Of a DNA stretch of 64,000 bases, positions 21,731-32,988 are shown piece after piece. The DNA lies in NCBI GenBank assembly GCA_963921935.1, contig OY998175.1:231066122-231130121 (forward strand). The letters are read 5' to 3'. Each line of letters starts with the position of its first letter. The stretch's first letter is position 1. The notes beneath the pieces are model-generated. The model saw only the letters and a program-made list of their open reading frames with translations, was not told the origin of the DNA and made no database searches. The translations under genes and the position numbers were made by a program. This stretch comes from Galeruca laticollis. Lineage: Eukaryota > Arthropoda > Insecta > Coleoptera > Chrysomelidae.

Positions 21731-21837
21731 TATTCTGCATAGGCCAAGAAGCATGGTATTACCAGATTGAAAGCTACGATATATAACTACTCTATTGGAA
21801 ATTTCCATGTAGCAGGCTACACTACATGATCGAATTA

Positions 21838-22109
21838 TACAAAAGTGTTACATTATAGCTGGAGAGACTTACTTTTCTAGGTTCAGCACCCCATTACCAT
21901 AAACAATAAAAACAAATTTATTTTTAAGTGTTTACAACAATAGAGCAGTTCTTATTGCAGATGGTTATATTACATTACTTTATAATAAAGGTATGGAGAT
22001 AATATGTTTGCCTACAGAAGAAACGTTTTTAACATTATCTACAAATGGTATTACGTCTTACCAAGGCAACACAGTCGCTAAGATAGAAAATATTTATAAG
22101 TTTGTGTAA
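21838..22109 (+). pseudogene. Rep-like ORF copy 2, middle module
   Basis: Reads 'GETYFSRFSTP', then 'VYNNRAVLIADGYITLLYNK', 'MEIICLPTEETFLTLSTNG', 'ITSYQGNTVAKIEN'. The same module is at 23370-23800. It sits between the core and C-terminal modules in the inferred order of the full protein. Stops and frameshifts break it. Confidence 0.45.
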
Positions 22110-22119
22110 CAGAGTAACA

Positions 22120-22940
22120 TGGAATGTATCGGGGAGAATTGTAACGTAATTGTACATAATAATAATTAAACAGTTGGCATAGATTGCCTTAATTGGCGCA
22201 CATCTAGTGCAAGGGTTGAAATATACAACAAATTTATTTGTCAAATTACCAGTTCTGGTGTTAACAAGAGCATTGGAAACTATATTATAGAACTCGTCAA
22301 CTGCCCAGATAAGAGATTAAAAGACACATTTTCCAACACTTTAGCCAGAGAACAGGGAATTACAAGATTAGAAGTAACCATATATAATTATTCCATAGCC
22401 GATAACAAAACAGAGGGAATACAATTGCTTAGAAGACTGTCTAACCTTACTGGAGGATAGCAAACTTTATTTCCAAAATGCACCTTTATACTCTATCTCG
22501 TTTGTGAAAATGTGGATAAAGTTGTCAAAAAGTCTGCAAAACAGTTGCTGTCTTGTATTTAAAAATATACTGCAATATGTATACTGGTGGAACAGTAATA
22601 CAAGGAAATTAACCGTTCTACAGATAAGTGTACCAATGGAACCCAACGCCAGAAAAAAAAGTTGTATATGATTGTCTTTCTGCATTTAGTTTTAACCTCT
22701 TACCTATTAATTATATAGAGATCGTAGAAGATACGAATAATGAGAAAATGTTCAAATTTCTCAAAAATGCTATATTAAGGCTGGAGATACATTCTTTACC
22801 CGGTCTTCCTGACTCACATCTAATGCAAAGGTTAAAATATACAACAAATTTATTCGTCAAATAACCAGTCTTGAAGTTAACAAGAGCATTGGGAGCCATA
22901 TTATACATTTCGTCAACTACCAAGACGCATGATTAAAGGA
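22120..22940 (+). pseudogene. Rep-like ORF copies 3 and 4, core module and following part
   Basis: 22120-22440 repeats the core ('VGIDCLNWRTSSARVEIYNK', 'GVNKSIGNYIIELVN', 'GITRLEVTIYNYS'). 22470-22740 continues with 'NSCCLVFKNILQYVYW' and 'DCLSAFSFNLLPINYIEI', a part not kept in copies 1 and 2. 22810-22930 starts yet another core ('RVKIYNKFIRQITS'). Together these show that the element holds at least four partial copies of one gene, in direct tandem order. Confidence 0.5.
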
Positions 22941-22956
22941 AACTTTCTCTTCTGTT

Positions 22957-23341
22957 TTGGCCAAAAAGCATGGTATTATAGGAACAGAAATGGTAATTAC
23001 AGCTATAAAGGAAGTTAAACACGGAGAGAGACTTCGTTACATATTAAAGTTTGAGAATTCGGAAAGCTTCTATTGCTCAAACTACTGGATGGAAAGAGAA
23101 TTGGCAGAAATGGATCTAAGTTATAGAATTAAGATAAAAAATAGATATAATTAAACATATGCTAGTCGCATGCTTACATTACATCGACAAGGAAACGAAA
23201 ACAACTAGATATCAAGAGGTGGGAGCTGGATTTTGTCGAAAGACAACTGCAATAAAGGAAGAATATAGAAGTCTACAGGAGAAAGAAGAGAATATAACAC
23301 AATTGAGGGAGAGATTAGAAAATTATTTTTATAGCCATTGA
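22957..23341 (+). pseudogene. Rep-like ORF copy 4, C-terminal module and coiled coil
   Basis: 22957-23154 gives 'TEMVITAIKEVKHGERLRYI', 'SNYWMERELAEMDLSYRIKI'. 23159-23341 gives 'AIKEEYRSLQEKEENITQLR', a coiled-coil-like segment matching 20640-20728. The order of these modules relative to the C-terminus differs from copy 1, suggesting rearranged duplication. Confidence 0.5.
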
Positions 23342-23359
23342 ATAAACCTAGCAAGTGTG

Positions 23360-24009
23360 TATAAAGTGTCGGCGTTTACCATAAACAATAAAAACAAATA
23401 TTCATATGTTAGTGTGTTAGCGGAAAAGGATGCCATAAAAATGTCTACTTCTTAAAAGGTTACTACAAAAATATATTTCTAAGTGTTTACAACAATAGAG
23501 TAACTCTTAATGTAGATGTTTTTATTGCAATACTTTATGATAAAAATAGTATGGAGATAATATGTGTGTCTACAGAAGAAACGTTTGCAACATTTACTAC
23601 AAATGGTATTACGTCTTACCAAGGCAACACATTCGCTAAGATAGAAAATTTGAAGTTTTCTACAGAGATATGGAAGGATATTCCTTTTACCCAAGGAGAT
23701 ATGACTCAAATCAAAAACATCACTATGCAGAAGATAAAAGATCGTATTAGATTATGGTTTTGCCAGCGCTTAGAAGAAAAATTGCCGAAGGAACAGAAAT
23801 GGTAATTACAGCTATAAAGGAAGTTAAACACAGAGAGAGACTTCGTTACATATTAAAGTTTGAGAATACGGAAATCTTCTATTCCTCAAACTACTGGATG
23901 GAAAAATAATTTGCAGAAATGGACCTAAGTTATAGAAATAAGGAAAAAATTGTTAAAATTAAACATACGTCTAATAGAAATAAGGAAAGAGTTGTTTTTT
24001 GTGTGTAAT
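23360..24009 (+). pseudogene. Rep-like ORF copy 5, middle and C-terminal modules
   Basis: 23370-23450 reads 'INNKNKYSYVSVLAEKDAIK'. 23551-23805 reads 'MEIICVSTEETFATFTTNGI', 'STEIWKDIPFTQGDMTQIKN', 'ITMQKIKDRI'. 23795-24009 repeats the C-terminal module and ends '..KERVVFCV' with stop at 24007-24009. One frameshift separates the last two parts. The stop is close to the right TIR, as would be expected for the original 3' end of the gene. Confidence 0.5.
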
Positions 24010-24245
24010 AATTGTTCGTATTATACTCAACATACTATTATTGTAAATAAAAACGATTAAAAAATGGCGTTTTGTTGCTGTTTTGTTTATTCCTACCAGT
24101 GTTGTATTATTCCTATTTCCTAGAGATATGGGTTAAGGGAGGTGGTGCGCCATATAGGTAAGAAAACCACATTACTTTACTTTCGGCGAAGCAGTTTCGG
24201 CGACTCTCACCCGTTACCTCAAATGCGCGAGCGCGCATTTGGGGT

Positions 24246-25221
24246 AACAATAGAAGAGATACCTTGTAGCGCCCTTATGGCATCTTTGTACATCCTGTAT
24301 AACGATCGAACGTGTCTGAGTCCAATGACATCCTGTATATTGATCGTCGTAGTGACCTAATGACGTTTTTGTACATCCTGTTTTGTTCGATGAAAATCCA
24401 AGCAGAGTGCCCTTATGGCATTGTCTACGCGCTGTATATTGATTGTAGTAACGTTGTTTTATGTCACCCCCGTCGACCTTCAGCTGACATTTACTCATCC
24501 TATTATCGCTTAGGGAATATCAAAAGAGATAAGAGCGCTGATAATAAAAAAATCATAAGCACTTCTGTAACCGTTGCGCATGTCCAAAATAATGCTATTT
24601 TTCTCTCTGCCTATCCAACTGATGCGTCGCTTGCCCAAAATAATGCCATGACGACTGTGCATTAAACATATTTTATGACTATACCCTGTATATAAGAAAT
24701 ATATACCTTTTTCACAAATTTATAACACCCTTATTGCATCTTTTTTGGTACATCCCGTATATAAAAAAGCTCTATCACAATGACGATTGATCGATGTTGA
24801 CCAATAATAACAGAGATACATTTATAATGCCCTTATGGCGTTATAAAAAATATGCTATGCCTTTTCCACAATTATTAAAATGTAACGAACGCACGCGCAC
24901 ATGTTTTTATAACTCTTATACCTACATCTCGCATTAGATTACAATATTATCAAATGGTGTAGTTCGAATACTCGCAGAGTTAATAAATTCTATACGTTGG
25001 ATAGTGGGTTCGAATCCTCATCGAGACGTAACATTTTTTATTTAATTAAAAAAATATATTCGGTGCTTACATCACAAAAATTACGTCACATTTTCCGAGA
25101 GCGCAGCCAACAAATTCAACATGGCCGACTTCGACCCCTCCCCTATGACGTCACGGCAAACCAGCGCCACCTAGCGGACGATTGCTGAAGTAGTGCCCCA
25201 GAACCGGCCTAGACTATCTAC
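24246..25221. repeat. Right ~976-bp TIR of the long-TIR element
   Basis: Inverted copy of 17034-18018. It ends 'CCGGCCTAGACTATCTAC' at 25221, next to the TTCGATT duplication. The B-box-like GGTTCGAATCC occurs at 25008-25018 on the plus strand. A few indels separate the two arms, so the insertion is not recent. Confidence 0.93.
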
Positions 25222-26473
25222 TTCGATTCTGTAACAAAATTAAATCCACGCGAAGAAATGATACGCGTACGCCAAACTGGCCTATTATTGACCCACTCTC
25301 TCCAGACGAACTTCAAATCGCGGAAGCATTTTTAATAAAAGAAGTTCAGAAGGTGTCTTTTGCAAATGAATATTATTGTTTAAAAACTAACAAACCACTT
25401 CCAAAAAGGAGTGCGATTTTATCATTAAACCCTTTCTTAAAGGATGACCTTATTCGTGTCGGTGGGAGGTTAAGTAAGGCAAAACAGCCGTTTGATAAAA
25501 GGTTTCCCATAATTTTACCTAAATCTCATGTTTTAACTGATAAGATTTTAACTCATATTCACAGAGAATCCCTTCATTGTGGAACGCAGCAATTATTATG
25601 TACGGTCAGGGGAAAATATTGGCATATTTCCTCTAGAAATGCTTGTAAGAAAATTATTAAAAAATGTGTAATTTGCACTAAAGCTCAACCTAAAGGTTTG
25701 CACTATCTCATGGGAGATCTTCCAGATGTTAGAATAAATGTCAATTCTCCGTTCTTAAATGTTGGGGTATATTCTGGAGAACCTTTGTTACTAAAAGACA
25801 GAAAGACGCGTTTTGCCAAATTAATAAAAGGATACTTATGTTTGTTTGTGTGTATAAATACAAAGGCACACTTAGACATTGTTACTGAACTCAGCTCTGA
25901 CGCATTGTTAGCTGTACTCAGAAGATTTATTGGAAGAAGGGCAACCCACGCAAATTTGTTTTCGGACAATGGTTCAAATAATGAACTTTTGGCAATGTAT
26001 AATTTTTTAAATGATAATTACGTTATTATATCAAATGAATTGGCATCAAAACAAATTAAATGGCATTTTATTCCAGTCAAAAGTCCACATTTCGGAGGAC
26101 TCTGGGAATCAGGTATAAAAAGTGTGAAACTCCATTCAAAGAGACTAATCGGGGAAAATTATTATACATATGAAGATTTCCTGACCTTAATTATTCAAAT
26201 AGAGGGAATCCTTCACTCCCGTCCTCTTGCCCCTTTAACTGCGGACCCCGAAGATTCACCGCCTTTGACCCCAGGTCATTTCCTCATCGCAAGAAGCATC
26301 AATTCCCTACCAGAGCCATTAATTCACGAAGTTCCTAGCAACCGACTTAATCGATTTAAACAGCTTCGATTTATAATTCATAACTTTTGGAAGAGATGGC
26401 AAAAGGAGTATTTATGTCAGCTTCAAGCTCGTTCTAAGTGGAAGCAGAGATGCCCCGATTTATTAAAACTAGG
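25222..26473 (+). pseudogene. BEL-A pol part 2: integrase
   Basis: Open from the target duplication onward: 'CNKIKSTRRNDTRTPNWPI', then the integrase zinc-binding part ('HIHRESLHCGTQQLL', 'CVICTKAQP') and the catalytic core. The first catalytic Asp is lost ('VGVYSGEPLLL' where BEL integrases usually have VGVDYAGP). The second ('FSDNGS' near 25960) and third ('FGGLWESGIKSVK' near 26093) acidic residues are present. There is a frameshift in the early part (~25340). It is interrupted at 26473 by BEL-B and ends at 35811-36015. Confidence 0.9.
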
Positions 26474-26666
26474 TGTTTAATTTTCTTTACTCAGTAATGT
26501 CAATGTCATGTAATGATATTTAACTTTTAAACAAAAATATCAAGTGGGTAAAAATGTAATATGTCAAAAATAATTTAATTTTTAATATCATGTCAGTTTC
26601 GATTTCAATAAACTATTTGTTCAATATATTACTATTTTTCTAGTAACAATTACGATTAATTATACA
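26474..26666 (+). repeat. BEL-B 5' LTR
   Basis: Begins 'TGTTTAATTTTCTTTACTC' and ends 'TTAATTATACA'. Nearly identical to 35613-35805. Contains 'CAATAAA' near 26606 as a likely polyadenylation signal. Confidence 0.93.
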
Positions 26667-27257
26667 AAATATTTTGGCCCAACACGAGCCCGGATGTTTA
26701 AAAATATATATGTAGCCCAGGAAATATTGAATTCAACAAAGTTGAGTTGAGCGATCTACAGGAAAAGAGTCAGTATTCCAATTCGTTGATACTTTTTCTA
26801 TCACTGTATTATAAAGTTGTGTATTTGATTTCTGGATGCTGCAGTATTGTCTACTATATTTCAACAATTTCTAATTACCATAGAAAACTACAATTATTTG
26901 GATTGATAATCTATATAAACTAGACCAATTCACAATTCATTGCAATTTAAAATTATCTATTACTATAAACTATTACAATTATTTCGAGGTAATCTATTTA
27001 TACTAGATCTATTCACAACTCATTTCCTAGCATTATTTCTATTGATAGTCTAGAATACGGCAACTTACAATTCATTTCAATTGGATAATATATAATTCTT
27101 ACTTACAATTTTTAACATACGTAAGATATTTTCAAGTTATAACAAACAATTTGGAACTATTAATATAGATTTTTACCGAATATCCATCAAATAGTTACAA
27201 TTTTAATACAATAAAGTTTATTAACAGCAGTTAGAAATTACGCAAAATCCATTTAAT
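26667..27257 (+). other. BEL-B leader with primer-binding site
   Basis: A few bases after the LTR comes 'TTTTGGCCCAACACGAGCCC' (near 26672), the likely tRNA primer-binding site. The remaining ~560 bases are AT-rich with repeated 'ACTATTACAATTATTT'-like phrases and no ORF. Confidence 0.6.
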
Positions 27258-28560
27258 TTGATTATCAAGAAATTGATTCGAAACAGAGATTCTCTAAAAC
27301 AAAGGTTAGAAACTCTAAGAACATTTGCATTTTATTTAAATGTTAAAAAACCAGAATTACCTGATGTTGAATTCAGACTTGATGCGTATACAATCCTTCT
27401 AGTTGAATTTCAATCCTTTCAGACAGATATAGAGGAAAAATGTTTAGATTCAGAGGTAGAAGACCATTATCAGTTTAGACATAATTTTGAAAGTGATTAT
27501 TTTCATATTATTGGAACTTTAAAAAATTATATCAAAGCAAACAGCACAATTACCGCTCAAAATAATAACTCTAACAATACACGTAGTATAGACAATTCAA
27601 GTAATTTCTTACCAAAAATTAATCTTCCTACATTTAAAGGAGACTATGAAAATTGGTTAACTTCCAAAACAAACAAATATAATTTCTTACGTACCTCTTT
27701 AGAAGGGTATGCGAGGCAGGTAATTGAAGGTATTGATTTTGTCGAAGACCAATATGAAGTTGCGTGGCAAACACTTTGTGAAAGATTTGACAAGAAACGT
27801 ATAATAGCAAATAATCATGTTAAAGCCATATTTAAAACAGAAAGCATAAAAAAGGAGAGATTAATAGATGAAAGTTCAAAACATCTAGCTGCATTAAAAA
27901 ATTTAAAATTAAGCGATGAAGAAAGCTGTAATATATTTTTAATTTACTTAATAAATTCTAAATTGGATTCAAATTTACAAAAAAAGTGGGAAGAGTTTCA
28001 ACCAACAAATGACTTGCCAACTTAAAAAGAGTTTTTTGATTTTTTGAATAAAAAGGCAGACGCTTCAGAAAATTGGCAACAAAACCAATCTATTAATTTA
28101 AAACCAAATTATTCACATAATTCAAGCTATTCACACAATTCCTATAAAAACCATTTGTTCCTAGGAATGGAGTAAAATGTAATCTTGCAGTCAATACATT
28201 AAAATTCAACTTGTGCCAAGCAGATAACACCATATATACTTGTAACAATTTCTTACAATTGTCACCAATAGAACGATTTAATAAAGTTAAAGAGTTAAAA
28301 CTCTGGATAAATTGTCTTAGAACAGGTCATATTAAAGATCAATGTAGATGTAGACACTGTAAAAAATGTCCTCAGAAGTACAATAAACTATTGCATAATA
28401 ATTCACATAATAACACAACCAATGATAATCCATTATCTAATACAACCAATATCCAAATTCAATCTGTCACCCCATCTGAAAATCAAATGCAATTATTAGT
28501 TAAAAATAAAATAGCAGCTTTCCAAGTAGGTACTATTATCTACTGTCGCCTTTCAAGTTA
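27258..28560 (+). pseudogene. BEL-B Gag (DUF1759-like) and zinc knuckles
   Basis: 27258-28025 is the helical N-terminus and DUF1759-type core ('LPKINLPTFKGDYENWL', 'TSLEGYARQVIEGI', 'YEVAWQTLCERFDKKRII'). The spacer between 'ENWL' and 'LRTSLEG' is shorter than usual for this family, so a small in-frame deletion is likely. 28211-28560 holds 'C.NCL..GH....C....C..C..KYNKLLH', the paired zinc-binding segment of BEL Gag. A stop at 28023-28025 and frameshifts make it a pseudogene. Gag would form the particle around the element RNA. Confidence 0.88.
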
Positions 28561-31500
28561 AAGATACAAGTAACAATTTACACTTAGCCAGAGCAATTCT
28601 AGACAGTGGAGCTCAATCCAATTTAATTACACAAGAATTCTGTCAAAAACTTAAGATACCCTTATCGAATTATTTCAATTATGGGCATCAACCAAACTGA
28701 ATCTATTATAAACCAAAAATGTTCTATAACACTTTGTTCTAATAATTCCAATTTTTCCACTTCTATTAACTGCATAGTAGTGCCCACAATTAGTAATAGC
28801 ACTCCATCTCATTTTATTAATCACTTTCAATGGAGCATACCAAAGGAAATAAAGCTATCTGATCCTCTATTTTACGAACCTAGTAATATTGATATATTGA
28901 TAGGAGCTAGTGAATTCTGGAATCTTCTTTCTGAAAGACAAACAAAACTAGGTAAACATTTGCCAACTCTGCAAAATACCAAATTGGGTTGGGTAATTGG
29001 AGGTGTAGTTCCTATTTCAAAATCAAACACTAGAGGGTCATCCATTTTACATTTATCCAGAGGACGATAAATTACGCAAGTTCTGGGAACTTGAATAAAT
29101 TCCATTTACTCGTTTTATATCTAAAGACCAACTTGAATGCGAAACATTGTTCAAAAATACTACTTCTAGATCACCTAGTGGGAAATTTCTTGTGAAAATT
29201 CCATTCAAATATTCTCCAAGTCTATTAGGAGATTCTTTTGATATAGCTGTAAATCGTTTTCATGCGTTAGAGAAAAGCTTAAATTCTAAACCCCTATCAA
29301 AATCTCTCTACAAGCAATTTATTGATGAGTATAAAGAACTAGATCACTTACAAGATATAACTCAAACCAATTATGCAGAGTCTCAAAGCTATTATTTACC
29401 ACATCACAGTGTATGTAAAGAATTCAGCCTCACAACAAAACTCCGTGTTGTTTTTGATGGAAGTTGTAAAACCACAAGTGGATGGTCACTGAATGACATA
29501 CAATATGTCGGTCCAAAAATACAAAATAATATTTTTGATATTCTTATTAGATTTAGACAATAGAAGTATGTAGTTTTCGCTGAGGTGAGTAAAATGTATC
29601 GTCAAATATTAGTGCATCCTGACCATCAACCGTTTCAAAGAATTATTTGGCGAGATAATCCTAATAAATCTTTATCTATTTTTCAACTGACTACAGTCAC
29701 GTATGGTACAACTTTAGCTCCTTTCTTAGCAATTAGATGTTTACACCAATTAACCGAAGACAATTTAAGGAAATTTCCAGAAGCATCTCATACAATTCTT
29801 AATGATTTTTATGTTGACGATCGTTTGACTGGAGCGGATGATCTCAATACTTTATCAATACGATGTATAGAAATCGCTTCAATACTCAATTCAGCTCATT
29901 TTCAACTAAGAAAATGGATTTCAAACACTCAAGAACTTCTTGATACAATTCCAAAAATAAACATTTCCAATTATATTCTCCAGATAGGAGATATTGAAGC
30001 TTCCAAGACTTTGTGCATTTAGTGGCAAAGCCAATCCGATAGAATAACTTTTTCTATTTCTGAAAATCCTAGCAAATCAAATCAGATAATAACTAAGCGA
30101 TTAATAGTATCTCAGATTTCAAGAATTTTCGATCCTTTGGGTCTTCTCAGTCCAAGTATTGTCATTGCTAAAATAATAATGCAACAATCATGGACAAAAG
30201 GCCTAGCATGGGACGAACCGATCACAAATCAGCTATTATCAATTTGGAATGATTTGTCTAGTCAACTAAATTACAAATTTTTAATAATCTAAAGATCCCT
30301 AGAAACTTAATACCTATTAATTTTAAACTAATCGAATTGCATAGCTTTTCAGACGCATCACAAAAGACATATGCTTCATGCATATATACACGTAGTTATA
30401 TATTTATAGAAGAAAAATATGAATGTTGTCTTCTTTGTGCAAAGTCCAAGGTTTCCCCTATCAAACCCACAACAATTCCAAGATTGGAATTATGTGCTGC
30501 TCTTCTTAGTGCACAGTTATGTGAACTAGTCAATATAGCCTTATCTAATTCAATTCCAACAGTCTATTGGAGCGATTCTCAAGTGGTGTTGGCTTGACTA
30601 AAACTAGAACCATCCAGGCTTCAACAATTTGTTGCAAATCGAATTTCAAAAATACAACATCTTACTAACATTGAAAATTGGAATTATGTCTCCAGGCAGC
30701 ATATTCCTGCAGATTTAGCATCCAGAGGTATCTTGCTTACACAACTGATAAATTTTTACTTTTGGTGGCACGGTTCACAATTTTTAAATCAAAATTCAGA
30801 TAGCTAGCCTTGTAATACATTTACTATTGACAATAAGTTACCAGAATTGAAGAAAGAATGGAAGATCTTACTATCTTCAGATATTCCCAAAAATAATCCT
30901 ACATTCGCTTTATTCAATAAGTACTCATATTCTATAAAATTATTACGAGTTACAGCATACATTTTTCGATTCATTAGAAATATTAAATTAAAAATACAAT
31001 CTAAACCTATTCGTACTGATTCTCTTGATGCACATGAAATAAATTATGTTCAATTACAATTAATAAAAATCGCTCAGCAAGAATCATTTTCACCAGAACT
31101 AAGACTATTAAAAAATAAACAGCAAGTACCGAAAAATAATAAACTATCACCTTTATTGCCATTTTTGGATAAAGACGATATCCTCAGAGTAGAAGGTAGA
31201 TAACGCTTTACTCCATTAAATTACAATACCAAACACCCAATTTTATTATGTTCCAGACATAAGTATATTAGTTAAACTCATTATCACTCATAACCATAAA
31301 GTACTATTACACGCAAGCTCGCAATGTTTATTAGCTGCGGTTCGTCAAAAGTATTGGATAATAGGTGCCAAAACTTAGTTAAAAAAGTAATCAAACAATG
31401 TATAACATGTTTTAAGACAAAACCCAATTTTTGTGATGCACCCATGTCAAATCTTCACAATAATCGTGTGACACAGTCATTCCCGTTTCAGTACATAGGC

Positions 31501-32373
31501 ATAGACTATGCTGGTCCGTTTTATGTGTCAGATAGGAAAGGCCGAGGGCGTAAAATTACTAAAGCCTTTGTATGTGTTTTCGTTTGTTTCTCGACAAAAT
31601 CAATTCACTTAGAGTTAGTCAGTGCACTAACGAGTGAAAATTTCATTTCCTGCCTGCGTCGATTTACTTCTAGAAGAGGTTTGCCTTCTTATGTATATTC
31701 TGACAATGGCTCAACGTTCAAAGGGGCTCATAATGAACTCAAAGAAGGTGGTCAATTTCTAAATAATACAAAAAATACTATAATCGAGTTTGCCTCAACT
31801 CAAGGTTTCATTTGGCATTTCATTCCACCTTATAGTTTAAATTTGTGTAAAAAGTATGAAATTTCACTTAAAAAGAATTCTCAAAGACAGTATTGCAACA
31901 TTTGAGGAATTGAATACATTACTAATACAGATTGCAGGAATACTCAACTCAAGACCATTATACGCATTATCCAATGACCCCAACGATCTCCTTCCGATTT
32001 CTCCGTCACATTTTCTCATTGGACGATCCATCACTGCCCCTCCAGAGTATGAACTACGAGATATACCACCTAACAGATTATCCAGACTACAATTTATACA
32101 GCAGCTACAACAGCAATTTTGAAACAAATTTTCGAAAGAATATGTCACACAGGATTGCACAAACAATACAAATGGAGAGAAAAGCCAACTCCTATTGATG
32201 TGGGCACATTAGTTCTAGTAAAACGCCCACACCAGCCATCTTTTAATTGCAATTTTGAAGCTTTATCCCGGACAAGATAATGTTTCCCGAGTCGCAGACA
32301 TCAAAACTACTCAAGGAACCATCCAACGACCTATACGAGATTTATGTCCACTTCCTACCCAATATGACTAATG
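28561..32373 (+). pseudogene. BEL-B pol: protease, RT, RNase H, integrase
   Basis: Protease 'AILDSGAQSNLIT' near 28590; 'TKLGWVIGG' near 28980; RT N-terminus 29147-29563; 'KMYRQILVHPDH' near 29590; RT active site 'FYVDDRLTGADD' near 29805; connection 'DPLGLLSPSIV' near 30133; RNase H 'FSDASQKTYAS' near 30346; integrase core 'YIGIDYAGPF' (D) near 31491 and 'YSDNGSTFKG' (D) near 31698. The third acidic motif region (usually FGGLWEA) reads 'LNLCKKYEIS', so it is degenerate. The C-terminal domain 'RVADIKTTQGTIQRPIRDLC' ends near 32370. At least eight stops or frameshifts are present. Confidence 0.9.
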
Positions 32374-32988
32374 ATTCACAAATCTTTTAGTGAAAATATG
32401 CGAGTGGTTAAAGTGTTTGTTTTATGTTTTTTAACCATTTTGCAAATTTCATGAACTATTTTGTTTAGTTAGTGTTTTAAATGAAACTCACGGTTTCTAG
32501 TTAATTCCACAATATAATAAAAGTTATTGAAAATTTTAAAAAATTGACAATTGTTTCGATAAATCAATATCATCGTCAGAATGACAGAAGTTACATTTTA
32601 TTTGATGCCTACCTGATGTTTAGTAGTTATTTTTGGCTAGACCAAGAAGCGACCTAACTTGTGATTGACTTAATATATGTTGATAGAAAAACGAGAGAGA
32701 TGTAATATTACAAATATTGAAGCTTAGATATTATTGGCCCTATGGTGATATCCTGGATAGCATTTTTCCAATTAAGATCAGTGTAACTGTGCAATGATAT
32801 AGAAAACCAGGAAAACTATATTTGCTGATCTTTACAATTATCACTTAAGAAGACAGTTTATTAGTGGAGAACTCCCTAGATTTAACTGTTCATTGACAAC
32901 TTCATATTGTGGGTTTTTAAATGTCTTCTAATTTCCAATTCTTCAAGGAAATCCAGTTCTTGTTTCTTTTCACAAATATGCAGCACTT

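Larger units (their letters stand above)
17034..25221. mobile_element. Long-TIR element of unknown family ('Rep-like')
   Basis: This 8188-base insertion in BEL-A pol is bounded by perfect termini 'GTAGATAGTCTAGGCCGG' and a 7-base target duplication TTCGATT (17027-17033 and 25222-25228). The TIRs are ~980 bases. Inside the left TIR is a tandem-repeat block, then a series of related decayed coding segments, all on the plus strand. No DDE transposase, polymerase, helicase or capsid motif is recognised. The encoded protein has a 'RVKIYNKF' ... 'GITRLEATIYN' core that loosely recalls replication initiator proteins, so it may be a replicative element. This family assignment is inference only. Confidence 0.85.
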
